Source: Himantopus leucocephalus
Taxonomy: Eukaryota; Chordata; Aves; Charadriiformes; Recurvirostridae
Direction of reading: 5' to 3'
Assembly (NCBI GenBank): GCA_003993805.1
Contig: RSEF01000026.1
Span: 5,860,953 to 5,924,952 of the forward strand
Length of the DNA stretch: 64,000 nt
The notes under the pieces are model-generated. The model saw nothing but the letters and a program-made list of their open reading frames with translations, ran no database searches and was not told the origin of the DNA. Below, one piece after another: positions 24,541 to 50,819 of this stretch. The number at the start of each line of letters is the position of its first letter. The stretch's first letter is position 1. The translations under genes were made by a program, and so were the position numbers.

Positions 24541-25012
24541 TCTGTGCTGTTGAAATCCATGTCCCACCCAAAGCAATTTGCAATTGTCCCCATAGCACCT
24601 AGGACTGAGACAGCAGCTGCAACAGTAACACAAATTACACAGATGCTACCAAATTTCAGAAGAGGATAAAAAGGAAGCAAAACTGAGCCATGGTGACCCA
24701 GAGCACGGTGTCACAAGACAGAGAGAGAACCTGCAAGAGTAAAAGGGAAGCTCCTGCTCTGTCGCACTCATTAACCCAAGCAAAAGGAGAAGGGAGAGAA
24801 GCAGATATTTCTCTGCCAGGTCAGTCAGTAGAACTGACTTTTTTTAAGAAGTCCAACAAATGCAGAATTTTATGTTTGGGAGCAGACAGAAGGAAGAGGA
24901 GTGGAGGGAAGGGGAGCGAGTCCTCCCTCTGTTGGGAGCAGCTCACGGTCCTGAGCTGTCGGCGGAATTCAGACGCCTCTTACCTGGCTCAGAGCTGCTG
25001 CGCGATGGGAGT

Positions 25013-39349
<14,337 letters not shown>

Positions 39350-39376
39350 GGTGTGGTCTGTTCAAATAGCGACGAT
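39350..39376 (-). other. RAP1A: RAP1A 5' UTR portion of first coding exon
   Basis: The start-codon exon extends 27 bases upstream of the ATG to a clear minus-strand acceptor (cctgctttccag). The gene therefore has at least one further non-coding exon to the right. Confidence 0.8.
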
Positions 39377-42300
39377 CTGGAAAGCAGGAAAAAAGCCAAC
39401 AGTTAAGAGTGTACCTGCACATACAAATTTATGACAAATCTGAAAGTAGCAGCATGCTCCCCTTCTCCAAACACTCCCGAGAACAAAAACCTCTTTAGTA
39501 ACAGCTATGGTTTTCATTTTTCCACCTGGGCACTCAGGTTCAGATGGCACTCTGTGAGCCCCAGTTTATCCGAGATGCCCAAAGCCGGACCTGTGAGCCC
39601 GCGGGTGCTTGGAGAAGAAGAGGAAGAGGATGAGGGTGAGGATGAATACACCATGGTACAAAGACAGCACAGCCACAGGTGCCCGCTCCCACTGCACCGG
39701 GTAGCACAAGCTCTCGCTGCCTGTCCTCTGCATTCTCAGCATTTTACAGCATAAAGCAATGAGTATTGGACAAGAAAGCTACATCAGAAAGATGCAAGTA
39801 GAGCAGTTGACTTCTCCCACCCACCCCCAGCAGGGAAGGCTTTAGGTCAGTATTTTCTCTCTGGAAAAGGTCAGGCCTCGCGCACGGCTGCCAAGGCAGA
39901 GCCTCCCTGCGCGCCCAAGCAAGATTTCCATAAAAAGGCAGAGCCCTCACAACTCCCTCAACTTGCTACGCAGCACCAGAAAACTTCTCATTCTCACCGA
40001 GATTCCCCGACAAATAAGGCAAATGACAACGCCGGTGATAAACATTTTACACTATGTTTACATTTAAGCCAGGCTGGGCTGTCCCTATCAACGGAGCTCA
40101 AGCAAACAATGACCTCAGCAGCTAATTATCTTCCCCCTCTTCCCCCAGCAAGATAGCGCGTTCTTCCCAAGTAAGGCTTCAGAAACACGAGCGCTACGAG
40201 GCTGGGCGAGCTGCGTTTCCCAACGGCATTTCAAACTAACGCTGCCACAGGATTTATGGGTTCTGACTACAGTTTGAGGATTGCTTTAAAAATAAAAATG
40301 TATTCCAAGTAGTTTGATAGAGAAATGTGTAACCTCATCGACTACTGCTAACAACAGTCTGCGATGAACAGGGACCTTATTTTTAGCTTTGCAACTGTGG
40401 ACAACTCCCTGACAATCTGTGTCTCAAGTTTATATCATAATGAAATTGGGACAGGGTTTTTTTCTATCATTTAAATTCCCAAGGGGAAGCTGTGACACAC
40501 AGAGTGCACAGGAAACCCACATGCTGCTGCACAGCCGCAGCCAGTCCCCACTGGAGCCGCGTCGGCACTGGCAGCTGAACGCTTTACTGCAGACCTTGCC
40601 CAAACATCCTACTTTTAACCCTCACCCCTCAACCACATTTTGACTGTAAAACATACTGTGACACAAGTACAGGTTAAACCAAAATTTAAAAAAAAAACAC
40701 ATGCAGCTGGAGAGAGGCATACAAATTGTGTGGCCAGTTTAACACAACTTTAAGCTCATTTTTAAGTCAGAAGAACAGAAATAGAGGGCTCTGCAGTCAC
40801 GCAGCCCTTCCCCGCCCAAGCCTTAGAGGGGACATAAAGGTGAAGCCATCAGCAGCAGCCCATACTTTTAAGCACCTTAGGGCAGTCTTTCTTCAACTCT
40901 TGAAACCTATATGAGCTGCAGTTGCTTAACTTCATAGAAATTGTGAAACTGAGTCAAACTGAAAGGGATTTTCCAGAATGGTAACTTTGAATACCTAAAA
41001 GCAAAGCAAGCAATGTCTCTGCACTCTCATACACTGACAACATTTTTGGTTAAAATTCTAGCAGCTGTAAGCTCTTCTGCTTGAAAATTTCCCCAGGAAG
41101 TAACATTCACTTCCTTTTTTTTTTTTTTAAAAAAAATCATGATTTTGGATGGGAAGGAGAGGGGAATTCCAATTACCAATGATTTCCCCCTTGATAATCC
41201 TTAGAAATTAAAAGGTGATGCACTTTTAATAAAGCATAAATGCAACTTATCGATCCGGTTTATCTTCACCTTCCTACAGTTCCACAGACTGTTCCACCCA
41301 AGAAAACCCAGAAAGTAATCAAGCAAAGGGTTAAATTTAGCTGTGAACTCTTTCACTTCTTATTTATAGTAAAAATACTTGTGGGAAAGTTTCAGCTGGG
41401 AGCAGTACAAGACTAACTTCTCATTTCTTCTCTACAGTATTTGCTGATTATTTTTCTTTTCAGGTGCAACAGGAAACCAAGATCCTGAAACGCATGAGCC
41501 TTATTACTGTAAACCCCACATGCCTTAATTATCTTGTAGCTCTTTCACAAGTATGTTAATGTTATCTGTTTATACAACATGAATAGAGTGCTCAAGAAAT
41601 TACTATGCCGCATCCTAGCCAACTTTTCATTTGGCAACCGCTTATGCCCACCTAAATACAGTTAGACACAGCAGCATTCATTTCCATCCAGAGCTCTGGG
41701 TAGCGGAGTCGTATGCTGTGAAACAACGGCTACGTTTCAAAATGGAATGAAGTTATGGGTGTTAAGGGTTTCTTTTGAGTCAATAAAAAAATATGACCAT
41801 GAAGCAGTGCAAAAAAATAACTTTTAGTGTTGTCATAAATGTTGTGAAACTGGTCTCATTAGCTCTGAGTGCTGTGGTGCAAAAACACAGCAAAAGCTAA
41901 GCGTGTCTCCTTGCTCGTGCTCCCTTTTCCCATATACACACAGGCACTTAGCGACAGCAGGACAACCGTGGGGCACAGAGCACGTCTCATCTTAACAGGC
42001 CCTCACTGCGCTGAGCAGCAGGTCTCCTCCAACCCGCTCTGTCACACAACCTGCCCAGCACCTCTACAGCCACTTTAAATACACAGTGATAAATTAGTAG
42101 AGTTCAGATTTCATCTATAATAATAAACAAACTTTGTTTCTACACTGCAAAACACCTGACAATTCAGGATTAATCTCTTCTATTCTTTATTCTTCACCAG
42201 GAGCATCTCTTTGCTGCTGCTACTGTCACCAACACTGCCTGGGAAGTAACAAAAACAGATATTCAGCTATTCACAGCATCAGCCCCGAGATGCCCAGCTC

Positions 42301-44333
42301 CTTCCTGAAGGAAGAGTGAAGGGCCCTACCCTGTGAACTGATGGAGAGAGGAAGAAAAGATGCAGGATATTTGTTCTAATACACACAAATGAAAGGCAGT
42401 GCAGGCAGGATGGCAGAAGGATCTCTGAGGGACCAGCAGATGGATGCAAAGGCAGATGAAGCTGTAACCTGAAACGTGGCTCCGAGCGCACCTGCATGTT
42501 TATTCATCCGAGCACTCACGCACTGTCTTAACTGCACGAACCATCTTTCGCCCTGTCGCAACTGAGTGGCTGAATCAGGGCAGAGAGCAGCAAAACTCTC
42601 AGGGTATTTCCCAACCAGCGGAAGGAGCCGGGCAGAGGCTGCGGGGAGGGCGGCATGGGGAGAACGGCTGAGGCCCTTCAGGAGATAACGCTGATGCAAA
42701 AACTAGCTGCTCCTGTTACAAAAGTTTCACCAGCTCATCAAGAAGTTTATAATTTGGGTGGTGGGGAGAAAGAAGCATAAACGGAGCAAACACAGCCCAG
42801 AGAGAGAGTGGGTGCAAGAACTTCACGCTAACCTGAAACATGACGTGCACCCTGTGAAATGCAAATGCCTCAGTACAATTTCATACAGCTGGAGAAGGCA
42901 CTTCGTATTTATTAGTTTCTCCTTCCTGCTCCAAACGCTGATGGAGCACAGGAGGTGCAGATACACTGCTCAGCGCGAGGAATACTGGTAAGAGCACGTG
43001 ACCTGACAGTTTTGCATAACTTGATGAAACGTTGGCCATAACTGATGACATAATCTTCATCAAGTAAGATGATAACAAAGACTTAAAAAAATAAAAATCA
43101 AAGTAGACACATTCTTGACTCAGCCTTAGAAAGAAAAACTGTGGACTGTAATCATAGATTTGTATTTTGTACAATAGCAGAGGACATCAGGATAGACAGA
43201 ACACAAAACTTCAGGGTTTCTTTTCCCCACTACAGGAAACAAGATGCAGGCAATTTTTTGTTTTAAATGATGCATTATACACTTATCAATTCTCAAATTT
43301 CCCCAACTGCCAATGTTTTCACATTTAACAATTTTGTTTGAAATATATTGAGAACATTAAAAAACTCATACCTTGGCATAAAAGATCTCTCATCAGTGTT
43401 AGCAGCCCTGCTGAAGGTTTTTCCCTATAAGGGACTGAAAAAAAAAATAAAAAAAGAAGAATTAATCGTTTTTCAAATGACAGTGTACGCAAGCATTAAA
43501 TCTTCTCTTTATGATTTCAAACCAAAACATGCCTGTTACAAAATTTGTTCTTCACTTTATCAGTGGAGCTCTACATAATTTCTGAATTTGTGAATCAAAT
43601 TACCTTAAAAACAAGAACTCCAGCACNAAATCTTCTCTTTATGATTTCAAACCAAAACATGCCTGTTACAAGATTTGCTCTTCACTTTATCAGTGGAGCT
43701 CTACATAATTTCTGAATTCGTGAATCAAATTACCTTAAAAACAAGAACTCCAGCACGATCTAACCTCGTGTCCAGGACAGTGAAAGATTGGGGGGGTCAG
43801 GTGGAGGCCAGTGGCAAAACACAATTTCTCCTTGATTGTGTCATTAAAAAATGCTTTACAAACTGGACTTGCAGTTAAGGTAAACCATAGGAAGGAGACC
43901 CGAAGTTGAACTTTCTTAGGTTAAAAAGTTAAAATCAAGCTCACAACCGTAAAATTCACATTTCCGTGTAATACAGGACTGCATTGGCTTTTGGAAGCGA
44001 GAAGTAAAACTTGTCCCTGCGCTATGCAGCTCCTGGAGCAGCGTCAGCTCAGCCATCCAATCTTTCACATTCAGTGACAAAGCTTCAGTCTGAGAACGGA
44101 GTAACCACGGCTGCCGAGTCTTACTTTCCAAAGCCACAGCACATCCACCGCCCTGCTTGGGATGGCTGGGCCAGACCCAGCTGAGCTGCAAAGCCAAAAC
44201 GCTCCGACACTCCGGCCCCGGCACGGGCTGTGCAGAACCGCAGCAGCACGGGATTGTGCTCCGGCTGGGTCCTCCTCGCCTCCCATCAGCGCAGGCAAGG
44301 GCTGCTCACCCTGCCACCTCATTGGCTTGACAT
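39377..44333. other. Sequence between the RAP1A start exon and the ADORA3-like gene
   Basis: No coding exon found. It should contain RAP1A intron and possibly its 5' non-coding exon and promoter, but I cannot point to them. Composition is mostly AT-rich with a T/A homopolymer near 41110-41140. GC content rises near 44100-44380, just before the third gap. Confidence 0.45.
43498..43756. repeat. 129-bp direct repeat flanking a single N (likely assembly overlap)
   Basis: Copy 1 (43498-43626) and copy 2 (43628-43756) both begin aaatcttctctttatgattt and end ctccagcac. They differ at about three positions and are separated by one N at 43627. Confidence 0.88.
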
Positions 44334-44339
44334 TTTATT
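44334..44339 (-). terminator. Candidate polyadenylation signal of the ADORA3-like gene
   Basis: Minus-strand AATAAA about 0.5 kb downstream of the receptor stop codon. The 100-N gap lies between them. Confidence 0.4.
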
Positions 44340-44380
44340 TAGGAGCACAGGTTACTTGCTGGTTTGGGGGGGGGCGGGGG

Positions 44381-44480
44381 NNNNNNNNNNNNNNNNNNNN
44401 NNNNNNNNNNNNNNNNNNNNNNNNNNNNNNNNNNNNNNNNNNNNNNNNNNNNNNNNNNNNNNNNNNNNNNNNNNNNNNNN
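44381..44480. other. Assembly gap, 100 N, beside a G-run
   Basis: Exactly 100 N, directly preceded by a G-rich run (ggtttgggggggggcggggg). Such runs commonly break assemblies. Confidence 0.99.
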
Positions 44481-44874
44481 ACTGAAAGAGAAATTAATCC
44501 TGTGTCGCTCAAACCAGGACAGCTTCTTATGAATGGAACAAAACACCCATAAGCATGAGCAACGCTGATCTCTGCTGCGCACCCTGCACTCCCCCGTCGA
44601 GCCACCAACTCTGTTCCAAACCCCTCACACCTTTTGCCTCAGAAATGCAAAGGAGTTTCTCTATTTTGGGAGTTAGCTGGGAACCTGAACTCAGCATTGC
44701 ACTGCCCAGAGCTTAATTAGCTGAGCACAGGCATACGTGCACAACTGTTGCTCCAGAATGCATGATGTGAGAAATGCATCCTGGTGTCTGTGCCATGTTC
44801 ACCCCACTCTTGTTGCTCCTGTGCCGTTTCAGTAGTTGTATGCAGCCTGGACAGACTGACGCACAGAGCTCCTC

Positions 44875-46431
44875 TCAGACGGTGCTCACTCCCAGCTCTA
44901 CCGTGTGCCCTGTGCTAGAAATAACCAGCTCTGACTTCTGGAGCAGGATGTAAGTCCTCAGAATGAAAGTGTATGTTTCTTTGAACGTCTGTATTTTGAA
45001 GGCGTAGACGACGGGGTTCATGGCTGAGTTGGCGTGCGACAGCAGGATGCCCAGGTACAGCAGAGGCTGCGGGATGGTGCAGGAGGGGCAGAAGTACGAA
45101 ATGCAGTTCAGGATGCCCAGAGGCAGCCAACACAGCGCAAACAAAAAGAGGATGAGGGCCAGATATTTGACCTTATTGTATTCCTTCCTGCAAACTGTTC
45201 CTCCTCCTGGAGGACTTGCTGAGCTCAGGCTTTGTTTTATCCACATGATGTAGAAAATCGCAGTGTAGAGGGCACACATGATGAGCAAGGGAAGGAGGAT
45301 CCAGGCAAAGAAGCTGAAATACACCACATAATCCATTCTCATCACGGCCAAATAGTGACACTCGATGTAGCTGGAGCTGCCTGTGTGCTGATTCCACCCC
45401 AGCATGGGGACCAGCCCCACCAGCACGGACACGAGCCAGCAGAGTCCCAGAATCACACAAACCCTTTTCTTCGTGACAGCTGCCTTGTACCTGGGTGGGC
45501 AGGAACCACCAGCCATGTTAGATGCAATTCTTCAGAAAAAAAGAACTACAATATTCAGGAATTTGTGCTTTTAAGGACTCATTTCTGGTTGCTCTAGCTT
45601 GAGTTAAGCACAGTTCTCTGCAGTTGGTCCTTAGCAGCTTCTGATATTTAAAATGTATTTTGAAACACAGGGGAACCTCCAAACGGTCACCGATCCCTTT
45701 TAGATGAGAACCCACAGATGCAGGGGCAAACCCTTTCCTCAGAAATACTGGTTCATTTTGACTCGCAGCAGTCGAGCAGTATGGGTGTCTCCCAGGGGAA
45801 AACCTAAAGACCACCACCTTATCCAGACTTCAAGCATATTTATGAGCAACCCTTCCCTGACTGTCTGTAGCTTAAGATTTTTGAGACATTGCTGAATTAC
45901 CAGGAGTGCCCAGACTGCTGGTGCTCCATTGCCTACAGTTTGGGAACCTCTCCTTTGTATGAATTTCTCTCAGAGAACCAACGATGCCCAGGAAACCCCG
46001 TGATGCTGCAAATATGGGAGAAGGGAAATATAAGGAAGGAGAGAAATGGGGAAAAGATGATGAGATGGGACCCTTGCCCAGACTCACCTGACTGACAGCT
46101 TCACTCGCAGGTACCTGTCGACTGCGATGGCCAGGAGAGACAGGATCGAGGCATGAGAGAAGATCATCATCAGGCAGCACATGAACAGGCAGGAGTAGAA
46201 ATGGGTAACGACTCCCAGGCTCACCATGACAGCCAGTGGCGTGACAAGGATCCCCATGGCAATGTCAGTGAGTGCCAGCGAAATGATGTAAAAGAAGGTG
46301 GTCTTCTGAAGAGCTGGGTTCAGCTTCACTGCCCAGATCACCGACGCATTGCCCACCACTGCAAGTATCCCAATAACAGATTCCATCACGATATAGATCA
46401 CATCCAGGCTGCCTAGTGACATCTTGGACAT
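44875..46431 (-). CDS. Adenosine A3-like receptor, extra head-to-head paralogue
   Basis: Class A G-protein-coupled receptor of the adenosine family in the plasma membrane. Two coding exons (46088-46431 and 44875-45490) join through a phase-2 intron just after the DRY region, the position typical of adenosine receptors, giving 319 residues. An in-frame ATG at 46422 is the alternative start. Seven hydrophobic segments are present. Other marks are DRY (105-107), Cys81 with Cys159 for the loop disulfide, CWLP (235-238), Asn243, SHANS with His267 and NPVVY (273-277). It is closest to A3 and to its neighbour at 48874-50819, with over half the residues shared by eye. Differences from A3: Tyr161 replaces the ligand-stacking Phe of extracellular loop 2, N-glycosylation sequons are lacking in the N-terminus and that loop, the tail has no Cys, and it ends VSTV. 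No disabling change is seen. Confidence 0.9.
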
Positions 46432-48873
46432 CTGAGGCTGTTTACATCCGAAATAATTAAATGCTGGGCTGAATTCTTTTTTTAACTCCAACAGCCAAGT
46501 CAGAAGCCAGGTCCTCCCTGATCTGCTTTAAATTAAGTTCCTCATCCAGAATTTTGTATGCTTTCCAATCTGCCTATACAACTCACTTTTGAAGACAAGC
46601 AGAGCTAATTGTTCATGAAGATCCATTTATCAGACCTTCTACGATAAACCCTGTAACATCTTTCTTTCTATTATCTGCCTGAGGTTTCAACACCTTTTTG
46701 TATGTACGCTTTTGTACATGAGTCAACGTTATGTATGTTCACACGATGAACGAACTGCAGAGGCTACCTGTTGCGTGCGGTAATTTTACTGGTCTGTGTT
46801 AGCCCCAAATGCACGATATCTTCTCAGCTGGGTGCTCTGTACTGCCTAGCAGGGTGAATTAGCCAACGCACAGCTCTACAGCACTGCAGTCCGATTGCTC
46901 CGTCTCGGAGCTTCTTCAGAGGCTGCGCAGCCCATACTACACGCAGTGTAGGTGTAGCATCAGGGAAAACAGGGCCAAGGGACCTGGAGCGATCTAGTCC
47001 ATTCCCCTGCCACAAAGAAGGGATGGGGACGGCAAACATGAAGCCATTCAGCTGGATTTTGGGTGAGCAAAAAGACAGAGAAACCTTTTCTTTTGACTGT
47101 GTTACACAAGCTGCTCCCCTAAGGTCCCCCAGCAGGCCCAGGGCAGCAGAGGAGGGTGCGCCCGGTCAAAGCCCCTGTAACTCGGGTTTGCAGTAGCTGT
47201 CTCTGCGAGAGGCATCGCCTGCAGCCACAGGAGTAGATGACAGAAAAAGGAAGCTGGTGGCTGAGGTCATGCGAGGAGATGCACAGTGAGCGCAGGAAGC
47301 GGGGACCGCTCTTACCCAAGCTGGGCTAGCAGCCAGGAGGACACAGACATTTCCCATCTCTGCTCGAAGCTGCAAAGTGTCGGCTGCCCACTCCTTCCCA
47401 GGTACTTCCTGGAGAAATAACTCGTTCAGCTTGCAAAAGCCCAGCATACCTCCCGGCTGTGACCTTCACATGCCTCTCTCTCTCCTGCACCCACAGATCT
47501 CCCGTGTCAGATTTGATTAGAAAACCAGCACAGCCAAGTTCAGTTGCAGACTGGGACTGTCTATAGAGAGCTCACCATTTTCCCAGCAGTAATTCTACCA
47601 AAATGACCTCCAGTCAGGAGGCAAGAAGCACTTACCTTGATTTCAAGAAGTGGAATTTGTCCAACTCTTTTGACAGTAGAAAATAATGAAGTCTCATTTA
47701 TTTCCGTCTGTCTCCTCCCAGGGCTGATTTCACTTCCCCATCCTCAGTTTTGCCAGAAAGCTGGGTGGAAGAGATAGAGAACTCAGCGTCTGGGGAACAG
47801 ACTACTGCCCATGTTTGCTTAAGGCTTCGTTACCCTAACAGGGCGCCTTCCATCTGGCCGTTTGCTTGCTGTTTGCTCACTCCTGGAGCGCGTGCATTCC
47901 TATGTGCCCAAGAGCCAGGTCACCCTGCGACCTGCAGACTGGCACAAGGTCGCAGGTTTGCATCTCTCCTCAGTTTCATCTGAAATGGGAGCAGCTCTTT
48001 CACTGCAGACCCACGTCAAGGAGCGAGGCACCACGCGCTGCCCGGCTCTGCCGCAGCAAACAGGTCACAGCTCTCACACCCTCTCGCCGCTACTTCCCAT
48101 CACTTCCCTCACCTTTCCTCGGTTTCTCTGTCTTCCATAAACAAAGCACAGGAAAGTATGCCACTCTCTGAACGTGGCTTGGTTGGTCGCTGTGCTGGTT
48201 TCTAGCAGGAACGAGGGCTCTCACTGAAAACGTCAACCGCGTTACAATTGTTCTTGTCAGGCCGAGAAAGGCTCAAGTAAAGAGCATTTTTCGGCCACCT
48301 CAAGGGCTTAACTGGAATGGCATACCCTGAATTAAATCAAGTATTGGAGTTTAACGAAACACGCTTCTAATGTCCCCTGAACTGCCTCATTTCCTATAGT
48401 GACTGCAAAGTGATTATCTAGATTGATAAGTGGCAGCTTTGCACAGTCAACTCTGGTTACAGTTCTCCCACTTTTAAAACTGTGGCTTGGAAGAGGAAGC
48501 AGTTAAAAGTATTTGTTTATAGGTTGCTGGTAAGCAGGCTTGTGGAAACTTTTCTGCTTTTTTCCTTCAAAATAGCTTTCAGAAGTACTTTACTGACACC
48601 AGGCTGCTGGAGGAATGCTGTGAGCTTCAGGAGGTGTGTCCAGAGTAGGGAACGTTTCCTGGATGCTGAGGTATTTGCAGCTCTGTGGAAGGGCAACAGC
48701 TGATTTGCTGCCCGAGTACCGAGGACGTGAAATACTGGAGGAGGTTTTCACGCCGGAGAGTCACTGGAACAACTGAGTGCCAGACGCGGAGCACGAATCC
48801 CACACGAGGTCATCGATGCCCATGCGCCCTTCTGCAGCTCGAGCCAGGGCGGGAGCATCTCCAGCAACTCGCC
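46432..48873. promoter_or_regulatory. Shared intergenic region between two divergent adenosine receptor genes
   Basis: About 2.4 kb separates the two start codons, so both 5' UTRs and promoters should lie here. No coding exon found. Near the plus gene there are GATA-type sites (ttatct about 48414-48419, tgataag 48424-48430) and a PU.1-like agaggaag (48492-48499). Non-coding first exons may exist but cannot be fixed from sequence alone. Confidence 0.45.
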
Positions 48874-50819
48874 ATGCCAAATGACAGCCTGGCGCTGAGC
48901 AGCCTGGATGGGATTTACATCGGTACCGAGTGCTTGGTTGCTTTGTTTGCCACTTTGGGTAACATCCTGGTCATCTGGGTGGTGAAGTTGAACTTGACGT
49001 TTCAGAACACGACTCTGTACTTCATCGTTTCCCTGGCGCTGGCTGATATCGCAGTGGGGATCCTCGTCATGCCCCTGGCCATCGTGGTGAGTCTGGGCAT
49101 CAGCGTCCACTTCTACACCTGCCTATTTATGTGCTGCCTCATGGTGGTTTTCACAAACGCGTCCATCCTCTCCCTCCTGGCCATCGCGATCGACCGGTAC
49201 CTGCGAGTGAAGCTGCCAACCAGGTGAGTGCCGGACCACCACGGGCCCCCCTGCTCCCACCAGCTTTCCCATGCCCAGCCTCTGCCCCACGGGTGCCACC
49301 TCCTCTCTCCTTCTTAACGTGGCCCTTTTCTAACAAATATTTACTCTAAATGCAGGCTTGCGCATGGAGAAAATACCCGTGCCTAAAAGCCCACCCGAGA
49401 CGAGCTTTCTAGAGCAGGACGCACTCCCCGCAGTTAACCTCGCAGCACGGACAGAGCCCGGGGTGTTTGCGCGGGGCCGACAGCTCGGGGTTACTGCTGG
49501 TCAGAATTTGGCCACGGGATGAGTCGGTGGTCAAACAGCTGAATTCTTCAGATGCTTTGTAAATTGCGCAGGATGCTGAGAGTACTATACATTTATTTGG
49601 GGTTCTGAGGCCAGTCTTTTAAACAGAATTCCTTTTAGTGTTTGCTGAAAATACAGAAGAAGTACCAGCCTTACTAAGGGCTAACTTAAGAAGTCATTCA
49701 CTTCCTGTATTTAAATGGAAAAGTACATAAGCTAGAAATCCAAAGCATAACCTCAGGCATGAAAGAAGCCATATTTATTATGGCGAAAGGACCCATAAAA
49801 TTGAAGAGTGAAAGAACAGTTTGGTGCTACAAATGGCATAAACCAAATGCTAAAGTAAGGTACACCCAAGGAAGCTGAGAAATAAGATAGGACTGCTAAT
49901 AGTAGAAAAGCAGTATCTAGGCAAGAGGAGCACTAAGATCATAATGAAACAAGAAACAAAATAGCTGAAAACATCCAATTATAAAGAGGGGAAGTTCAGC
50001 ATATTTCTTTGTAAGGGTACTGCAAAGTAACTGTTACAAATGAAGAGTTAGGGTGTGTCTCAAAATAAGATTTGATTCCCCCCCCCCAAAAAAAAGTTAA
50101 TGCTACATTTTGTGACAATGAACCTGTAATATTTGAACGTTGCGAGTTCTTGAAACCATCCTCAACGGTTTTAAAAACTGCTGTTTGATGTGACCTGGGT
50201 CTTCTTCCCCAACAGATATAAAATAATCACTACAGAGAGAAGAGTTTGGTGGGCGCTGGGTTTGTGCTGGTCTGTGTCCCTGCTGGTAGGATTAGTCCCC
50301 ATGTTTGGATGGAACAAGACAGAACCAAGAAGCTCTGACTTCCTCAGGTGTCGATTTACCTCTGTGATGAGGATGGATTACATGGTTTATTTTGGCTTCT
50401 TCACATGGACCCTTGTCCCTCTGCTCATCATGTGTGCTCTGTACGTTGAAATCTTTTACATCATCCGGACAAAGCTAAGTCAAGGTACAACCAACGTGAG
50501 AGGGGCAGGAGCTTTTTATGGACAGGAGTTCAAGACAGCCAAATCTCTAGCACTTGTTCTCTTCCTGTTTGCAATATCCTGGTTGCCTCTGTGCATTATA
50601 AACTGTATTTCCTATTTTTACCCTGAGTGGCAGATCCCACAGTCTTTGATGTACTTGGGAATCCTGTTATCCCATGCCAATTCTGCCATGAACCCCATTG
50701 TCTATGCTTGCAAGATAAAGAAGTTCAAAACTACGTACCTTTTAATTTTAAGGACCTATATCCTGTGCAAAAAAGCAGACCCAGTTCTTACAGAGCAAAC
50801 AACGGACCAACAGTCATAA
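48874..50819 (+). CDS. ADORA3: Adenosine A3 receptor
   Basis: Seven-pass receptor for extracellular adenosine, Gi-coupled in the A3 family. Exons are 48874-49223 and 50216-50819, joined by a phase-2 GT-AG intron of 992 bp, giving 317 residues (human 318). The ATG has a good context (gccATGc) and the N-terminus MPNDSLA resembles human A3, with a sequon at Asn3. Motifs are Cys83/Cys162 disulfide, DRY (107-109), loop-2 sequon at Asn150 and ligand-stacking Phe164. Further on are SWLP (238-241) as in mammalian A3, Asn246, His270 and NPIVY (276-280), with a tail cysteine after TYIL. Residue 95 is Asn, where human A3 has His95. Strand relative to RAP1A and ATP5PB matches the human gene, so this is the likely orthologue. 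A C-run followed by an A-run lies in the intron near 50080. Confidence 0.95.

Larger units (their letters stand above)
20740..25012 (-). other. RAP1A: Probable long RAP1A 3' UTR
   Basis: Sequence downstream of the RAP1A stop on the minus strand becomes AT-rich, especially 20740-22740, in sharp contrast to the GC-rich region left of 20640. Minus-strand AATAAA hexamers lie at 24535-24540 (proximal) and 20757-20762 (distal), which would give UTRs of about 0.5 and 4.3 kb. A plus-strand AATAAA at 21054-21059 means a transcript from the other strand cannot be excluded. It contains two single-N joins (22735 and 23613). The extent is inference from composition and signals. Confidence 0.45.

Noticed and set aside
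46432..46491. Longer N-terminus for the ADORA3-like receptor starting at 46491
   Set aside because: The codon there is TTG; the first ATG in frame is at 46431, which also gives the length expected from the paralogue.
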